The notes under the pieces: generated by a model
Told to the model about the DNA's origin: nothing
The model's input: only the letters and a program-made list of their open reading frames with translations
Databases searched by the model: none
In this document: one piece after another, positions 21,402 through 29,895 of the stretch
How the letters are laid out: every line of letters starts with the position of its first letter
Numbering within the stretch: the first letter of the stretch is position 1
From: Klebsiella sp. RHBSTW-00484
Lineage (GTDB): Bacteria > Pseudomonadota > Gammaproteobacteria > Enterobacterales > Enterobacteriaceae
Direction: 5' to 3'
NCBI RefSeq assembly: GCF_013705725.1
Contig: NZ_CP055481.1
Span: 3,906,001 to 3,970,000, forward strand
Length of the DNA stretch: 64,000 bases
Made by a program: the position numbers and the translations under genes

Positions 21402-22142
21402 ATGTCAACTATTGGTCGCATTCACTCCTTTGAATCCTGTGGCACCGTCGATGGCCCGGGGATCCGTTTTATCACCTTCTTCCAGGGCTGCCTGATGCGC
21501 TGCCTGTATTGTCATAACCGTGATACCTGGGATACCCACGGCGGTAAAGAGATCACCGTTGAAGAGCTAATGAAAGAAGTGGTGACCTATCGCCACTTCA
21601 TGAACGCTTCCGGAGGCGGAGTGACAGCATCCGGCGGCGAAGCTATTTTGCAGGCTGAATTCGTTCGCGACTGGTTCCGCGCCTGTAGGAAAGAAGGCAT
21701 TCATACTTGTCTCGACACCAACGGTTTTGTGCGCCGCTACGACCCGGTTATTGATGAACTGTTGGAAGTGACCGACCTGGTGATGCTCGATCTCAAACAG
21801 ATGAACGACGAAATCCACCAGAACCTGGTCGGTGTTTCTAACCACCGTACGCTGGAGTTTGCGCGCTATCTGTCCAATAAAAACATTAACGTCTGGATCC
21901 GCTACGTTGTGGTTCCGGGCTGGTCGGACGACGACGACTCCGCTCATCGTCTGGGCGAGTTTACCCGCGATATGGGCAATGTCGAAAAAATCGAGCTGCT
22001 GCCGTATCACGAGTTAGGTAAGCATAAATGGGTCGCGATGGGTGAAGAGTACAAGCTAGATGGCGTTCATCCGCCGAAGAAAGAGACCATGGAACGCGTG
22101 AAAGGCATCCTTGAGCAGTATGGTCATAAGGTGATGTACTAA
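21402..22142 (+). CDS. pflA: Pyruvate formate-lyase activating enzyme (radical SAM)
   Basis: A 246-residue radical SAM protein that abstracts a hydrogen from the PflB glycine to create the radical. The CxxxCxxC cluster motif is [13 protein letters not shown] with Cys30, Cys34 and Cys37. I start at ATG 21402 ([16 protein letters not shown]), which has a GGAG site and gives the E. coli length; the open frame reaches 30 codons further upstream without homology. It lies about 190 bp after pflB beyond a terminator. Confidence 0.97.
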   Translation: MSTIGRIHSFESCGTVDGPGIRFITFFQGCLMRCLYCHNRDTWDTHGGKEITVEELMKEVVTYRHFMNASGGGVTASGGEAILQAEFVRDWFRACRKEGIHTCLDTNGFVRRYDPVIDELLEVTDLVMLDLKQMNDEIHQNLVGVSNHRTLEFARYLSNKNINVWIRYVVVPGWSDDDDSAHRLGEFTRDMGNVEKIELLPYHELGKHKWVAMGEEYKLDGVHPPKKETMERVKGILEQYGHKVMY

Positions 22143-22151
22143 ACGCAAAAC

Positions 22152-22184
22152 AGCCCCGGTAAACTTCGTGTTACCGGGGCTTTT
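22152..22184. terminator. Bidirectional terminator between pflA and the rpiR-type gene
   Basis: AGCCCCGGTAA / TTACCGGGGCT form a perfect 11-bp stem with an 8-base loop, followed by TTTT on the plus strand and by TTTTGC after the stem on the minus strand. It sits between convergent genes and marks the border of the accessory sugar island. Confidence 0.9.
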
Positions 22185-22198
22185 GCCGGTAACTTGCG

Positions 22199-23047
22199 TC
22201 AGGACATAAAATATTCCGACAGCTTATTCGCCACGCTCTCAATCGAGAAAATACGTTTCTGATGCGCTTTGCGGTACTCAGCATAGCGTTCATCCTGCTC
22301 TTCCAGCGCGCTGAGGATCCGGTCAGCCACCATCATCGCTCCCGCAATTTCTGCAAATCCGGATTCGCCTTCCCCTTGTAAAGCAACGGCTGCCTGAAGG
22401 TTCCAGTCAGACAGGCGGGCTAACGGCGTAAACGTCCCACGCGTTAGCGATAATATTTTAACCCCCTGCTGTTTTGCCAGAGACAGGGCCTGCATCATGT
22501 CCGCCGATGCCTGCTCGGTATGAATGACAATAATGCCAATTTTTTGATTATCAGCCAGCAGCGGCATCGCCGCCGGATAAGAGCGATCGACAAAACTTGC
22601 CGCTTTACCCATATTGATTAAATTCATTTGCAGGAACAACGCGACCGGCACCGCCGTGCCTACAGCATAAATAGCAATGTTATTCAGCGAGTTAAGCCAG
22701 TCCGCGGCGGCTTTCAGCTCCTGATTATCAACAATGGCATTGCTGTCGCGGATGCTCGCCAGTACTGGGGCGATCTCTTCATTGCCATTGTCTTTTGAGC
22801 GTGCAGCACCCTGCTCCATCGCCAGCGCCGTTCTGAAATCCGAAAAGCCTTTGAAGCCGAAAGCCCGACAAAAACGGGTGATACTTCCCTCACTGGTATC
22901 AATGGAGTCAGCCAGTTCTGAAATCGTGTGACGCATCACAAAATCAGGATTTTCCGTAATAAAGCGGCCGACTTTCTCCAGTATCGGGCTTAGCCCCGAA
23001 GCTCCATTTCTTATGCTTATCAACAAGTTATTGTCTATCTGACTCAT
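22199..23047 (-). CDS. RpiR/MurR-family transcriptional regulator (HTH-6 plus SIS)
   Basis: A 282-residue regulator. The N-terminal HTH_6 domain (about residues 1-80) contains ISELADSIDTSEGSITRFCRAFGFKGFSDFR, and a C-terminal SIS domain (about 120-260; IAIYAVGTAVPVALFLQMNL and VIHTEQASADMMQAL) should bind a phosphosugar. I start at ATG 23047, which has an AAGG site; a TTG nine codons upstream is possible. It is divergent from the PTS/transketolase operon, so it most likely controls that operon in response to a sugar phosphate. K-12 has unrelated genes here (ycaK, ycaN, ycaM region). The ligand is unknown. Confidence 0.85.
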   Translation of the reverse strand: MSQIDNNLLISIRNGASGLSPILEKVGRFITENPDFVMRHTISELADSIDTSEGSITRFCRAFGFKGFSDFRTALAMEQGAARSKDNGNEEIAPVLASIRDSNAIVDNQELKAAADWLNSLNNIAIYAVGTAVPVALFLQMNLINMGKAASFVDRSYPAAMPLLADNQKIGIIVIHTEQASADMMQALSLAKQQGVKILSLTRGTFTPLARLSDWNLQAAVALQGEGESGFAEIAGAMMVADRILSALEEQDERYAEYRKAHQKRIFSIESVANKLSEYFMS

Positions 23048-23104
23048 TTTTTGCCTTATTTGCTCAAAATGCAAACACAGTCACATCTTTCGTCCTGCGG
23101 TAAA

Positions 23105-23120
23105 GATAATAATTATTATC
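23105..23120. promoter_or_regulatory. Operator-like palindrome 1 (RpiR/PTS control region)
   Basis: A perfect 16-bp palindrome GATAATAATTATTATC in the 122-bp gap between the RpiR-type gene and the PTS genes. Its core ATAATTAT is shared with a second palindrome whose centre is exactly 30 bp away. Such symmetric sites fit a dimeric HTH_6/SIS regulator; the assignment to this regulator is inferred. Confidence 0.55.
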
Positions 23121-23134
23121 TCATACAAACAAAT

Positions 23135-23150
23135 AAAAATAATTATTTTT
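23135..23150. promoter_or_regulatory. Operator-like palindrome 2 (RpiR/PTS control region)
   Basis: A second perfect 16-bp palindrome AAAAATAATTATTTTT, 19 bp before the start of the IIB gene. The centres at 23112.5 and 23142.5 are 30 bp apart (about three helical turns), so both sites face the same side of the DNA. This copy is pure A/T and could be partly chance in this AT-rich gap. Confidence 0.45.
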
Positions 23151-23169
23151 ACAAACAGGAGAACATCTC

Positions 23170-23445
23170 ATGAAAGGTCTCATAGTCTGTCGTACCGGTA
23201 TGGGTAGCTCGCTAATGCTCAAAATCAAAGCCCAAAAAATTATCGACAAACATGGCTGGGATATCGATCTGGAACACGATGTCCTTTCGGGTCTGAGGAC
23301 CTGGCGAGACATTGATTTCGTCATCACTATGCGCGATCTCACCGATGAAGTCGAAGCTGCCGGATTCAGAGCTATCGGCATTACCGATCTGATGAATAGT
23401 GAAGAAATGGAATCTGCTCTCACTCGCGTCGTTCAAAGCAACTAA
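23170..23445 (+). CDS. PTS system IIB component, ascorbate (UlaB/SgaB) type
   Basis: A 91-residue phosphocarrier. The N-terminal loop VCRTGMGSSLML carries the phospho-accepting Cys7, as in the UlaB/SgaB family. An AGGAGA ribosome site precedes the ATG. It is the first gene of a plus-strand operon IIB-IIC-transketolase N-transketolase C-IIA, with 17 bp to IIC. The sugar is not known: the ascorbate family transports several different substrates, and no L-ascorbate 6-phosphate lactonase gene (ulaG) is nearby. Confidence 0.88.
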   Translation: MKGLIVCRTGMGSSLMLKIKAQKIIDKHGWDIDLEHDVLSGLRTWRDIDFVITMRDLTDEVEAAGFRAIGITDLMNSEEMESALTRVVQSN

Positions 23446-23462
23446 CCTCTCCCGGAGGCAAT

Positions 23463-24152
23463 ATGGATCTCCTCAGATTTATTGTATTCGACATTCTGGG
23501 TGTAACCCCACTTTTAGTTGGCTTTATCGCATTAATCGGCTTGTTAATCCAACGTAAGCCGATTGAAAAAGTCCTTTCCGGCACCTTCAAAACTATCGTC
23601 GGCTTTTTGGTGTTCGCCGGTGGTGCCGGGCTCGCGGTGACCTCTCTGGGTAATTTTCAGACGTTATTTAGCGATGGATTTGGTTTAAAAGGTGTTATGC
23701 CGCTCGCGGAAGCACTAACCGGGCTGGCGCAAACCAAATTCGCGATGTGCGTATCGCTTATCATGGTGATCGGCTTTGGCTGGAACCTGTTCTTTGCACG
23801 CGTCACGCCGTTTAAATACATCTTTCTTACCGGACAACATAACCTTTATCTCTCCGCGCTGCTTACCGTCACGCTGAAAGCGCTCGGCTATAGCGACATG
23901 ACGACCATTATTGTCGGCTCCGTGTTATTAGGTCTGGCGGCCTGTCTTTATCCGGCGATTGCGCAACCCTGGATGCGAAAGATCACCGGTAACGATGAAA
24001 TCGCGATGGGGCACTACGTGACCCTGGCTTACGCCGCATCCGGCTGGATCGGTTCGAAGGTCGGCGATCCTAAACAATCCACCGAAAAGCTGAACCTTCC
24101 CGGCTGGTTGGGGATCTTTAAGGATTACATCGTCTCTGTGTCGATCCGGTGA
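23463..24152 (+). pseudogene. PTS system IIC component, UlaA type, N-terminal part (frameshifted)
   Basis: This 229-codon frame encodes the N-terminal half of a UlaA/SgaT-like permease (normal length about 420-460 residues) and stops at TGA 24150-24152 after KDYIVSVSIR. The C-terminal half continues immediately in the next frame (24149-24727). Aligning GWLGIFKDYIVSVSI with the UlaA segment GWLNIFHDNIVSTAI shows that restoring a single base around 24146-24148 would join the two halves without loss of a residue. So the gene carries an apparent 1-bp deletion; it may be a true mutation, a sequencing error or, less likely, a functional split. A good GGAGG site precedes the ATG. Confidence 0.75.
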
Positions 24153-24727
24153 GTATTTTCTACTACATCGCCGCGCTCGCTGCCGGGAAAGAGGCGGTAA
24201 CCGCTGCTGCAGGTGGAATGCACTGGCTGGTTTATCCCCTCTTCCAGTCGCTGACCTTCACCGCTTCGCTGTACATCATTATTACCGGCGTGCGTCTGCT
24301 GCTGTCAGAGATTGTTCCGGCTTTCCTCGGCATTTCGGAGAAGTTTATTCCTAACGCCAAACCCGCGCTCGACTGTCCAGTGGTCTTCCCGTATGCCCCC
24401 ACCGCCACGGTTCTGGGATTTATCTCTTCGTTTGTTGGCGGGCTGGTGGTAATGGGCTTTCTCGCGATTTTGGGGCAAACCGTCATTATCCCCGTAGCCA
24501 TTCCTTATTTCTTCATCGGTGCCACCGCAGCGGTATTTGGTAATGCCTCCGGCGGCTGGAAAGGTGCGATTGCGGGAAGCTTCGTCACCGGGATCCTCAT
24601 CGGCATTGGGCCTGCGCTGATTTACCCGATTATGGAGTCCGTGGGTCTGTCAGGCACCAGCTTCCCGGAAACCGACTTCGTTGCCCTGGGCCTGGTTGTG
24701 TACTACATCGGTAAAATGCTGCCATAA
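24149..24727 (+). pseudogene. PTS system IIC component, UlaA type, C-terminal part (frameshifted)
   Basis: A 192-codon frame for the C-terminal half of the same UlaA-like permease, starting with a GTG that overlaps the upstream stop (GTGA, 24149-24152). Conserved parts include IIITGVRLLLSEIVPAFLGISEKFIPNAKPALDCPVVFPYAPTA-like blocks, in line with UlaA, and several membrane helices. The GTGA overlap could allow translational coupling and two separate polypeptides, but no GG-rich ribosome site is seen in front of the GTG apart from ATCCGG. I regard the pair as one broken gene. Confidence 0.7.
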
Positions 24728-24739
24728 GAAGGAAAAAAC

Positions 24740-25537
24740 ATGAACATTGATGAACTGAAATCTCATGCGCTCGCCGCTCGCCGCGAGATAGTCACCATGA
24801 TTTACGAGTCCGGAATCGGTCATCCAGGCGGAGCGTTATCGATCATCGACATTCTGACCTGGCTCTATTATCAGGAAGTCGATCTGGCTGCCTCTCCGCG
24901 TTCGCGAGTGGTGATGAGCAAAGGGCATGCCGTTGCCGCGCAGTACGCCATGCTGTACCAAAAAGGAAAAATCGATCGCAGCGAGTTTAGTACGTTCCGC
25001 CAGATTAACTCACGTCTGCAGGGACACCCCAGCATAAAATCGCTGCCGGATGTCGATGCAACTACCGGCCTGTTGGGTCAAGGGCTGTCCATTGCTTTCG
25101 GTATGGCGGCGGCGAAAAAACGGCACGACGATCCCCATCGAGTATTTGCCATTATTGGCGATGGCGAAATGCACGAGGGGCAAATCTGGGAAACCTTGCA
25201 GCAGGCCGGGCATATGAAGATGGATAACCTGGTTGCCATTATCGATTACAACGGCTTCTCTTCTCACGATCCGGTCAACGAAGTCGTTAACCTCGAACCG
25301 CTAGCGGATAAAATCCGCAGCTTTGGCTGGCACGTACTTGAGCTTCATAACGGCAACGATATGCATCAGGTGGCCGACACCCTGATGTTATCCCGCCATC
25401 TGAAAGGCAAGCCAATTGCCATCGTGGCGCACACCACAAAAGGTTCCGGTGTCAGCTACATGGAAAACAACGGCGACTGGCACTCAAAAACCCCAAGTAA
25501 AGAACAGTATCAGCAGGCAATGGAGGAGTTACAGTGA
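24740..25537 (+). CDS. Transketolase, N-terminal (thiamine-binding) subunit
   Basis: A 265-residue protein corresponding to the first domain of transketolase. Motifs GHPGGALS (near 27), SKGHA (near 56), GLLGQGLSIAFG (near 111) and the ThDP/Mg signature GDGEMHEGQIWE (near 134) with the closing DYNGF (near 163) are intact. Split transketolases with N- and C-terminal subunits are common in archaea and in accessory sugar operons; some act on apulose 4-phosphate or other unusual ketose phosphates (family knowledge). It overlaps the C-terminal subunit gene at 25537, so the two are made in equal amounts. Confidence 0.9.
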   Translation: MNIDELKSHALAARREIVTMIYESGIGHPGGALSIIDILTWLYYQEVDLAASPRSRVVMSKGHAVAAQYAMLYQKGKIDRSEFSTFRQINSRLQGHPSIKSLPDVDATTGLLGQGLSIAFGMAAAKKRHDDPHRVFAIIGDGEMHEGQIWETLQQAGHMKMDNLVAIIDYNGFSSHDPVNEVVNLEPLADKIRSFGWHVLELHNGNDMHQVADTLMLSRHLKGKPIAIVAHTTKGSGVSYMENNGDWHSKTPSKEQYQQAMEELQ

Positions 25538-26448
25538 TGAAAGCACCCCGTGATGAGATCGGTAATGCCCTGATTGCCCTCAAAGAAAAAGGCTATCCTG
25601 TCGTTGCCATCGACAGCGACTTAGCCAGCTCAACACGTACCGACCAGTTTCAGGCACTCTACCCTGAGGCCTTTTTCGAAATGGGCATTGCGGAAGGTTC
25701 CGCTATGAGTTTTGCGGTCGGCCAGGCGCTGGAAGGCTTTATGCCCTTCTACGTTAACTTCGCAATGTTCGTGACGGGAACCGCCTGGACTCAGCTGCGG
25801 CAGGCCTGCTATGCCAAAGCGAATATCAAGCTCGTGGGCAGCCATCCTGGCATGGATGATGGCCCGGACGGCGCATCGCATCACGCGCTGGAAGATCTGG
25901 CGTTAACCCGCGTACTGCCTGGCTTGACTATCCTGACGCCTGCTGATGCCGAAGAAATTGCCGAAGCCTTTGAACAAGCCGCGAAAATTAATGGGCCAGT
26001 CTATATCCGCGTCGCGCGAGAGCCGATGCCGATTCGCGATAAGAGCGCGGTCCCGCGAGTAACTGATATTGCCGCCATCGCCAATAGCGGCAATGATTTC
26101 GCCATTATCTTCGAAGGAACCGTGCTCGAGCAGGCTACCGACGGCTACGAAAAACTGCTCGCCAGCGGCAAAAAGGGCAAGCTAATCCATGTGGCTACGC
26201 TCAAACCTTTCAATCAGCAGGCATTTTATCAGCTGGTCGAAGACTGCCCGCTCATCGCCACGCTGGAAAATCACAGCGTAAACGGTGGTCTCGGTGGGTT
26301 GATTGCTGAAACCATGGCGCAGGCGGCTCACCCTGCCCGTCTTGCACGACTGGGGACGCAGGATACGTTTACTGAATCGGGTAATAGCAGGCAACTGAAA
26401 GCGAAATATGGTATCTCGGGCGAGGCGCTGTTGAACGCACTTCGTTAA
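25537..26448 (+). CDS. Transketolase, C-terminal subunit
   Basis: About 303 residues covering the second and third transketolase domains. The catalytic Glu that activates thiamine diphosphate is in EMGIAEGSAM (near 50), and the substrate-binding His segment is GPDGASHHALEDLAL (near 112). The ATG at 25537 overlaps the upstream TGA (TGATG) behind a GGAGGAG site; a GTG at 25534 is an alternative start. With the preceding gene it should form one transketolase. Placed in a PTS operon, it probably transfers a two-carbon unit from the imported sugar phosphate to an aldose phosphate of the pentose phosphate pathway (inference). Confidence 0.88.
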   Translation: MKAPRDEIGNALIALKEKGYPVVAIDSDLASSTRTDQFQALYPEAFFEMGIAEGSAMSFAVGQALEGFMPFYVNFAMFVTGTAWTQLRQACYAKANIKLVGSHPGMDDGPDGASHHALEDLALTRVLPGLTILTPADAEEIAEAFEQAAKINGPVYIRVAREPMPIRDKSAVPRVTDIAAIANSGNDFAIIFEGTVLEQATDGYEKLLASGKKGKLIHVATLKPFNQQAFYQLVEDCPLIATLENHSVNGGLGGLIAETMAQAAHPARLARLGTQDTFTESGNSRQLKAKYGISGEALLNALR

Positions 26449-26457
26449 CCGTCACGC

Positions 26458-26483
26458 GAGCCGATCGCATTGCCGATCGGCTC
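26458..26483 (+). other. Hairpin between transketolase and IIA genes
   Basis: GAGCCGATCG / CGATCGGCTC form a perfect 10-bp stem with a 6-base loop in the 55-bp gap before the IIA gene. It is followed by CGTTATT rather than a T-run, so it looks like a partial terminator or an mRNA processing/stability element that would separate IIA output from the rest of the operon. Confidence 0.6.
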
Positions 26484-26503
26484 CGTTATTAAAGAGATCC
26501 AAT

Positions 26504-26944
26504 ATGGAAAATGCGTTATTTTCTGCCTGTCAGTATGCCAGTAACGGTCTGGACTGGCGCAATGCCATTCAGCTCGCCTGCCGTCCTCTCGAACAGCAAG
26601 GAAAAATCACCGAAAGTTATGCCCAGGCGATTATCAGTGCCACGGAACAACACGGCCCCTGGTACATACTCAGCCCGGAATTTGCGCTACCGCACGCACG
26701 TCCGCAAGAAGGCGTGTTAAGCCAGAACAGTGTACTTTCGTTGCTTTGTTGCGAAGAAGGCGTTGAATTTCCCGGTTATCCCGGTATACGGCTGATAGTG
26801 GTGCTGGCGGCAGCGGATAGCGAACAGCATATTCAAACGATCCAGCGGTTAGTGTGCTGGCTGGATGAGGGGGACAGGCTGCAACAATTCACTACGGTTC
26901 AGGATAAGGCCCAGTTTGCGGCGCTTATCGCTTCTCACCAATAG
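26504..26944 (+). CDS. PTS system IIA component (fructose/ascorbate EIIA-2 type)
   Basis: A 146-residue EIIA. The phospho-accepting histidine is His64 in EFALPHARPQEG, the standard motif of the mannitol/fructose/ascorbate EIIA fold. It would pass phosphate from HPr to Cys7 of the IIB protein. It is the last gene of the operon, separated by a hairpin, and ends against ycaD at a convergent terminator. Closest named relative by motif is UlaC/SgaA; the substrate is unknown. Confidence 0.87.
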   Translation: MENALFSACQYASNGLDWRNAIQLACRPLEQQGKITESYAQAIISATEQHGPWYILSPEFALPHARPQEGVLSQNSVLSLLCCEEGVEFPGYPGIRLIVVLAAADSEQHIQTIQRLVCWLDEGDRLQQFTTVQDKAQFAALIASHQ

Positions 26945-26968
26945 TCAGAGGATATATCCCCTGACTAT
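26941..26968. terminator. Convergent hairpin between IIA gene and ycaD
   Basis: A 12-bp stem with one mismatch (ATAGTCAGAGGA / TCCCCTGACTAT) starts inside the IIA stop codon and lies 12 bp before the end of ycaD. It probably terminates both convergent transcripts, though neither side has a long T-run. Confidence 0.6.
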
Positions 26969-26980
26969 TGCTTGAGAAAA

Positions 26981-28129
26981 TCAGGCGTGGGCCACCGGCG
27001 TCGGATGATGTCCGGCTTTGCGCAGCAGCGTTAGAAGGTAGATAAAGGAGACGCTGGCAATCATGATAAACAGCAGATTGTCTGAGAAATTTTGCATCAG
27101 CATGGCGGTAAGCGTCGGACCAAGCAGGCTACCAACGGTGTAGCTCATCAACAGCGCCTGGTTCATCGCCACCAGCTGATGACGTTCCACTTTTTCACAG
27201 GCCCAGGCCATAGCGACCGGGTAGAGCGTGAAGCCGGAAGCGCCAAGCACGAACAGCGCAGGCGCCATTGCGGCCTGGCTCAGCATCGCCAGACAGCCCA
27301 AAATCACCACAAAAACCTGGACACGCAGGACCATCAGGCGACCATAGCGATCGGCCAGTCGACCAATTGGCCACTGCCCAACAATACCCGAACTCACCAT
27401 CACCGCCATCCAAAAGCCGATGCCCGAATCGCTGACGCCCTTATGGTTCAGCCACAGCGGCATCAGCCCATATAGCGAGCCGAGAACAATGCCGGAGATA
27501 ATGCAGCCGTTAACTCCGTGACGCGCCTGGCGCAGTCTTAACATTGGCCAGATACGTGCGGGTTCATGCTGCTCATCAGCTTGATTTGCCACGCGGGTGA
27601 ACAGCAGCGGCAGAATGCCCGCCAGGGCCAGCGCAGTTACCCACGGCAGGACGCTCATCAAATCCGTCGGCAGTTTGCTGACCATTAATTGGCCCAGCAC
27701 CGTGCCGACATAATAAATCATCATATACGCCGCCAGCAGGCGACCACGGCTACGTGAGGTGCCGCTACAGACCAGCGCGCTCTCAACAACCACCCAAATC
27801 ATCGCGCAGCCCACGCCCGCAATAAATCGCCAGCTAAACCACGTCCAGAAACCAATAGTGACACCAAGACCCACGCAGCCAACGGCAAAAATAATCGATG
27901 CCAGATAATAGCTGCGGTTGAAACCCAGACGCTTGATTACCCATCCGGCCAGCAAGGTTCCCACCAGGTTACCGGTAAAATAGGACGAACCTACCATCCC
28001 AACCTGCCAGGTAGGCATATTTTCATGGGCGAGCCAAAGCGGGACGAGCGTATTTAAAACCGCTATCGCCAGCGTCAATAAAAGCAGGCCACAGAGCAAC
28101 ATTTGCACTGGCCGGGTGTAGATGGTCAT
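26981..28129 (-). CDS. ycaD: YcaD, major facilitator superfamily transporter
   Basis: A 382-residue inner-membrane protein, of the E. coli YcaD length, with about 12 predicted helices and the loop motif [10 protein letters not shown] after helix 8. The substrate is unknown. In this window it is on the same strand as dmsABC, downstream of dmsC across a 273-bp gap, while K-12 has ycaC in this neighbourhood. It ends 36 bp from the IIA gene, so ycaD forms the conserved edge of the accessory sugar island. Confidence 0.92.
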   Translation of the reverse strand: MTIYTRPVQMLLCGLLLLTLAIAVLNTLVPLWLAHENMPTWQVGMVGSSYFTGNLVGTLLAGWVIKRLGFNRSYYLASIIFAVGCVGLGVTIGFWTWFSWRFIAGVGCAMIWVVVESALVCSGTSRSRGRLLAAYMMIYYVGTVLGQLMVSKLPTDLMSVLPWVTALALAGILPLLFTRVANQADEQHEPARIWPMLRLRQARHGVNGCIISGIVLGSLYGLMPLWLNHKGVSDSGIGFWMAVMVSSGIVGQWPIGRLADRYGRLMVLRVQVFVVILGCLAMLSQAAMAPALFVLGASGFTLYPVAMAWACEKVERHQLVAMNQALLMSYTVGSLLGPTLTAMLMQNFSDNLLFIMIASVSFIYLLTLLRKAGHHPTPVAHA

Positions 28130-28360
28130 GGGTATAAACCGTGATGGAGTTCAGATTTCGTGCGCATCATGCCACTGCTGTAAACATTGTCAATCCACCT
28201 AAAGTCAGGCCTGACGCGGTTTGCGGACGAACGATAGAAGTTTTTTATCCAGCGAATCGACAACAGAATCGTTATTTATATTATTCCATTGTTTTTATTA
28301 ATTTATTCGAAAAAAGAGGCGGGAATATCAGTAGAAATATTTCATGAATCAGCAGCACTT

Positions 28361-28397
28361 TTTATCGCGCCAGAGTACTTATTTCTGGCGCGATAAA
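28361..28397. other. Long perfect hairpin between dmsC and ycaD
   Basis: TTTATCGCGCCAGA / TCTGGCGCGATAAA form a perfect 14-bp stem with a 9-base loop just past the dmsC stop. Neither strand has a T-run after the stem, so it may protect the dms mRNA 3' end as well as, or instead of, terminating. The rest of the 28130-28402 gap is AT-rich and should contain the ycaD promoter; I see no gene in it. Confidence 0.65.
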
Positions 28398-28402
28398 GGT
28401 CA

Positions 28403-29266
28403 TTAACTGGCGATAGCCATCCCAACGGTCATATGCAGACCATAGAAGACGCCGCGGCCAATCATCTCACCCACCAGAACCAGCACAAATGCCAGACCCA
28501 GCAGCGGTAAGGCAGGCTGATAGCCTTTGAGCTGCGGAGTAATCCAGCATACCAGCGCCAGCGCCAGCGCAACGACACGCCAGGCCATCAGCGAGCCGTA
28601 ATCCGGCACCAGCGCCGAGGCCTGCTGAATAGAGCTATGAATGGTGGCCAGCTCGCTCCCCTGCATCAGCACAACGGTCACGCTAACCACCAGCGCCAGC
28701 AGAGTCACTGCAGGTAGCAGACGCATCGCCCAACCATCAACGCCCGCAACGCGCAACAGCAGATATCCCAACTGCGGGCCACCGATAAACAGCGTCAGGA
28801 AGAAGCTAAGCGGCGTCCAGACCGTGTACCAGGTAGGCACGGTATCAATGGTGTTATAAACGCGAACCATCATCCAGACAAAGATAACGCCCAGTACCAT
28901 GGTGATTACCAACCAGAGCGCACGCAGGCCCGACGGCAACTTGTTGATCACCGCCAGCAGCCAGCCAATACCACCCACGGCAAAGAACAGCGCCCCGCTG
29001 GCGATTTCATTGCTGAGCGACGAAGCTCCCACGCGGTTCAGCGAGTTAAAAGCACGCATCGGCGACCCCAGATGCAGAGTTGAGGCAATAAAGCCAATCC
29101 CCATCAGCACCCACAGGCCGAACATGCTCCGCACCACTCTCTGCTGTTGCTCTTGCGAGAGATCACCCTTCATTAGCGCCAGGGCCAGCACAATAAAGCC
29201 CCCCACAACGCATTGACCAAAGACCGTGAAAATTATCAGCGGCCATTCATGCCATCCACTCCCCAT
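28403..29266 (-). CDS. dmsC: DMSO reductase anchor subunit DmsC
   Basis: A 287-residue, about eight-helix membrane protein, the E. coli length. It anchors DmsAB to the inner membrane and oxidises menaquinol. The start MGSGWHEWPLIIFTVFGQ at 29266 lies one base after the dmsB stop and follows a GGAGGTGTGA ribosome site; a longer upstream frame is not homologous. It is the last gene of dmsABC. Confidence 0.96.
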   Translation of the reverse strand: MGSGWHEWPLIIFTVFGQCVVGGFIVLALALMKGDLSQEQQQRVVRSMFGLWVLMGIGFIASTLHLGSPMRAFNSLNRVGASSLSNEIASGALFFAVGGIGWLLAVINKLPSGLRALWLVITMVLGVIFVWMMVRVYNTIDTVPTWYTVWTPLSFFLTLFIGGPQLGYLLLRVAGVDGWAMRLLPAVTLLALVVSVTVVLMQGSELATIHSSIQQASALVPDYGSLMAWRVVALALALVCWITPQLKGYQPALPLLGLAFVLVLVGEMIGRGVFYGLHMTVGMAIAS

Positions 29267-29267
29267 C

Positions 29268-29885
29268 TCACACCTCCTTCGGGTTGGCCAGATAACCGGT
29301 GGTATCACCACACGGACGGCTGTTGGCGTTAGGTTTAATTACAATGCTCGGCTTAGTGAAATGCGCGGCAGGTAACGGCGCAACGGCAGCCAACTGACCG
29401 TGTTTTTTACGCAGTTCTTCGATAGGGCCAAAATCGAGCGCGCGCAGCGGGCAAGATTCCACGCAGATCGGTTTTTTGCCTTCGGCTACGCGTTCATGGC
29501 AACCATCACACTTGGTCATATGCCCTTTCGCCGCATTGTACTGTGGCGCACCGTACGGACAGGCCATATGGCAATAGCGACAGCCAATACACACATCTTC
29601 ATCAACCACCACAAAGCCATCTTCACGCTTGTGCATCGCACCGCTTGGACAAACCTTAGTACAGGCCGGATCCTCACAATGGTTGCAGGCGATAGAGAGA
29701 TAGTAGGCAAAAACGTTTTGCTGCCAGACGCCGTTATCCTCCTGCCAGTCGCCACCGGCGTATTCGTAAATGCGGCGGAAGCTCACCTCCGGCGTGAGAT
29801 TTTTGTAGTCTTTACAAGCCAGTTCGCAGGTTTTGCAACCGGTGCAACGGGCGGAATCAATAAAAAATCCATATTGAGTTGTCAT
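29268..29885 (-). CDS. dmsB: DMSO reductase iron-sulfur subunit DmsB
   Basis: A 205-residue electron-transfer subunit with four [4Fe-4S] ferredoxin-type cysteine groups: CTGCKTCELACKD (near 14), CNHCEDPACTKVCP (near 67), CIGCRYCHMACPYGAP (near 99) and the CDGCHERVAEGKKPICVESCP set (near 126). It passes electrons from DmsC to the molybdopterin site in DmsA. Length and order are those of the K-12 operon. Confidence 0.98.
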   Translation of the reverse strand: MTTQYGFFIDSARCTGCKTCELACKDYKNLTPEVSFRRIYEYAGGDWQEDNGVWQQNVFAYYLSIACNHCEDPACTKVCPSGAMHKREDGFVVVDEDVCIGCRYCHMACPYGAPQYNAAKGHMTKCDGCHERVAEGKKPICVESCPLRALDFGPIEELRKKHGQLAAVAPLPAAHFTKPSIVIKPNANSRPCGDTTGYLANPKEV

Positions 29886-29895
29886 CGGTCACTCC

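Noticed and set aside
28141..28347. 68-codon open frame in the ycaD-dmsC gap
   Set aside because: No ribosome site or homology features, and it covers the likely ycaD promoter.
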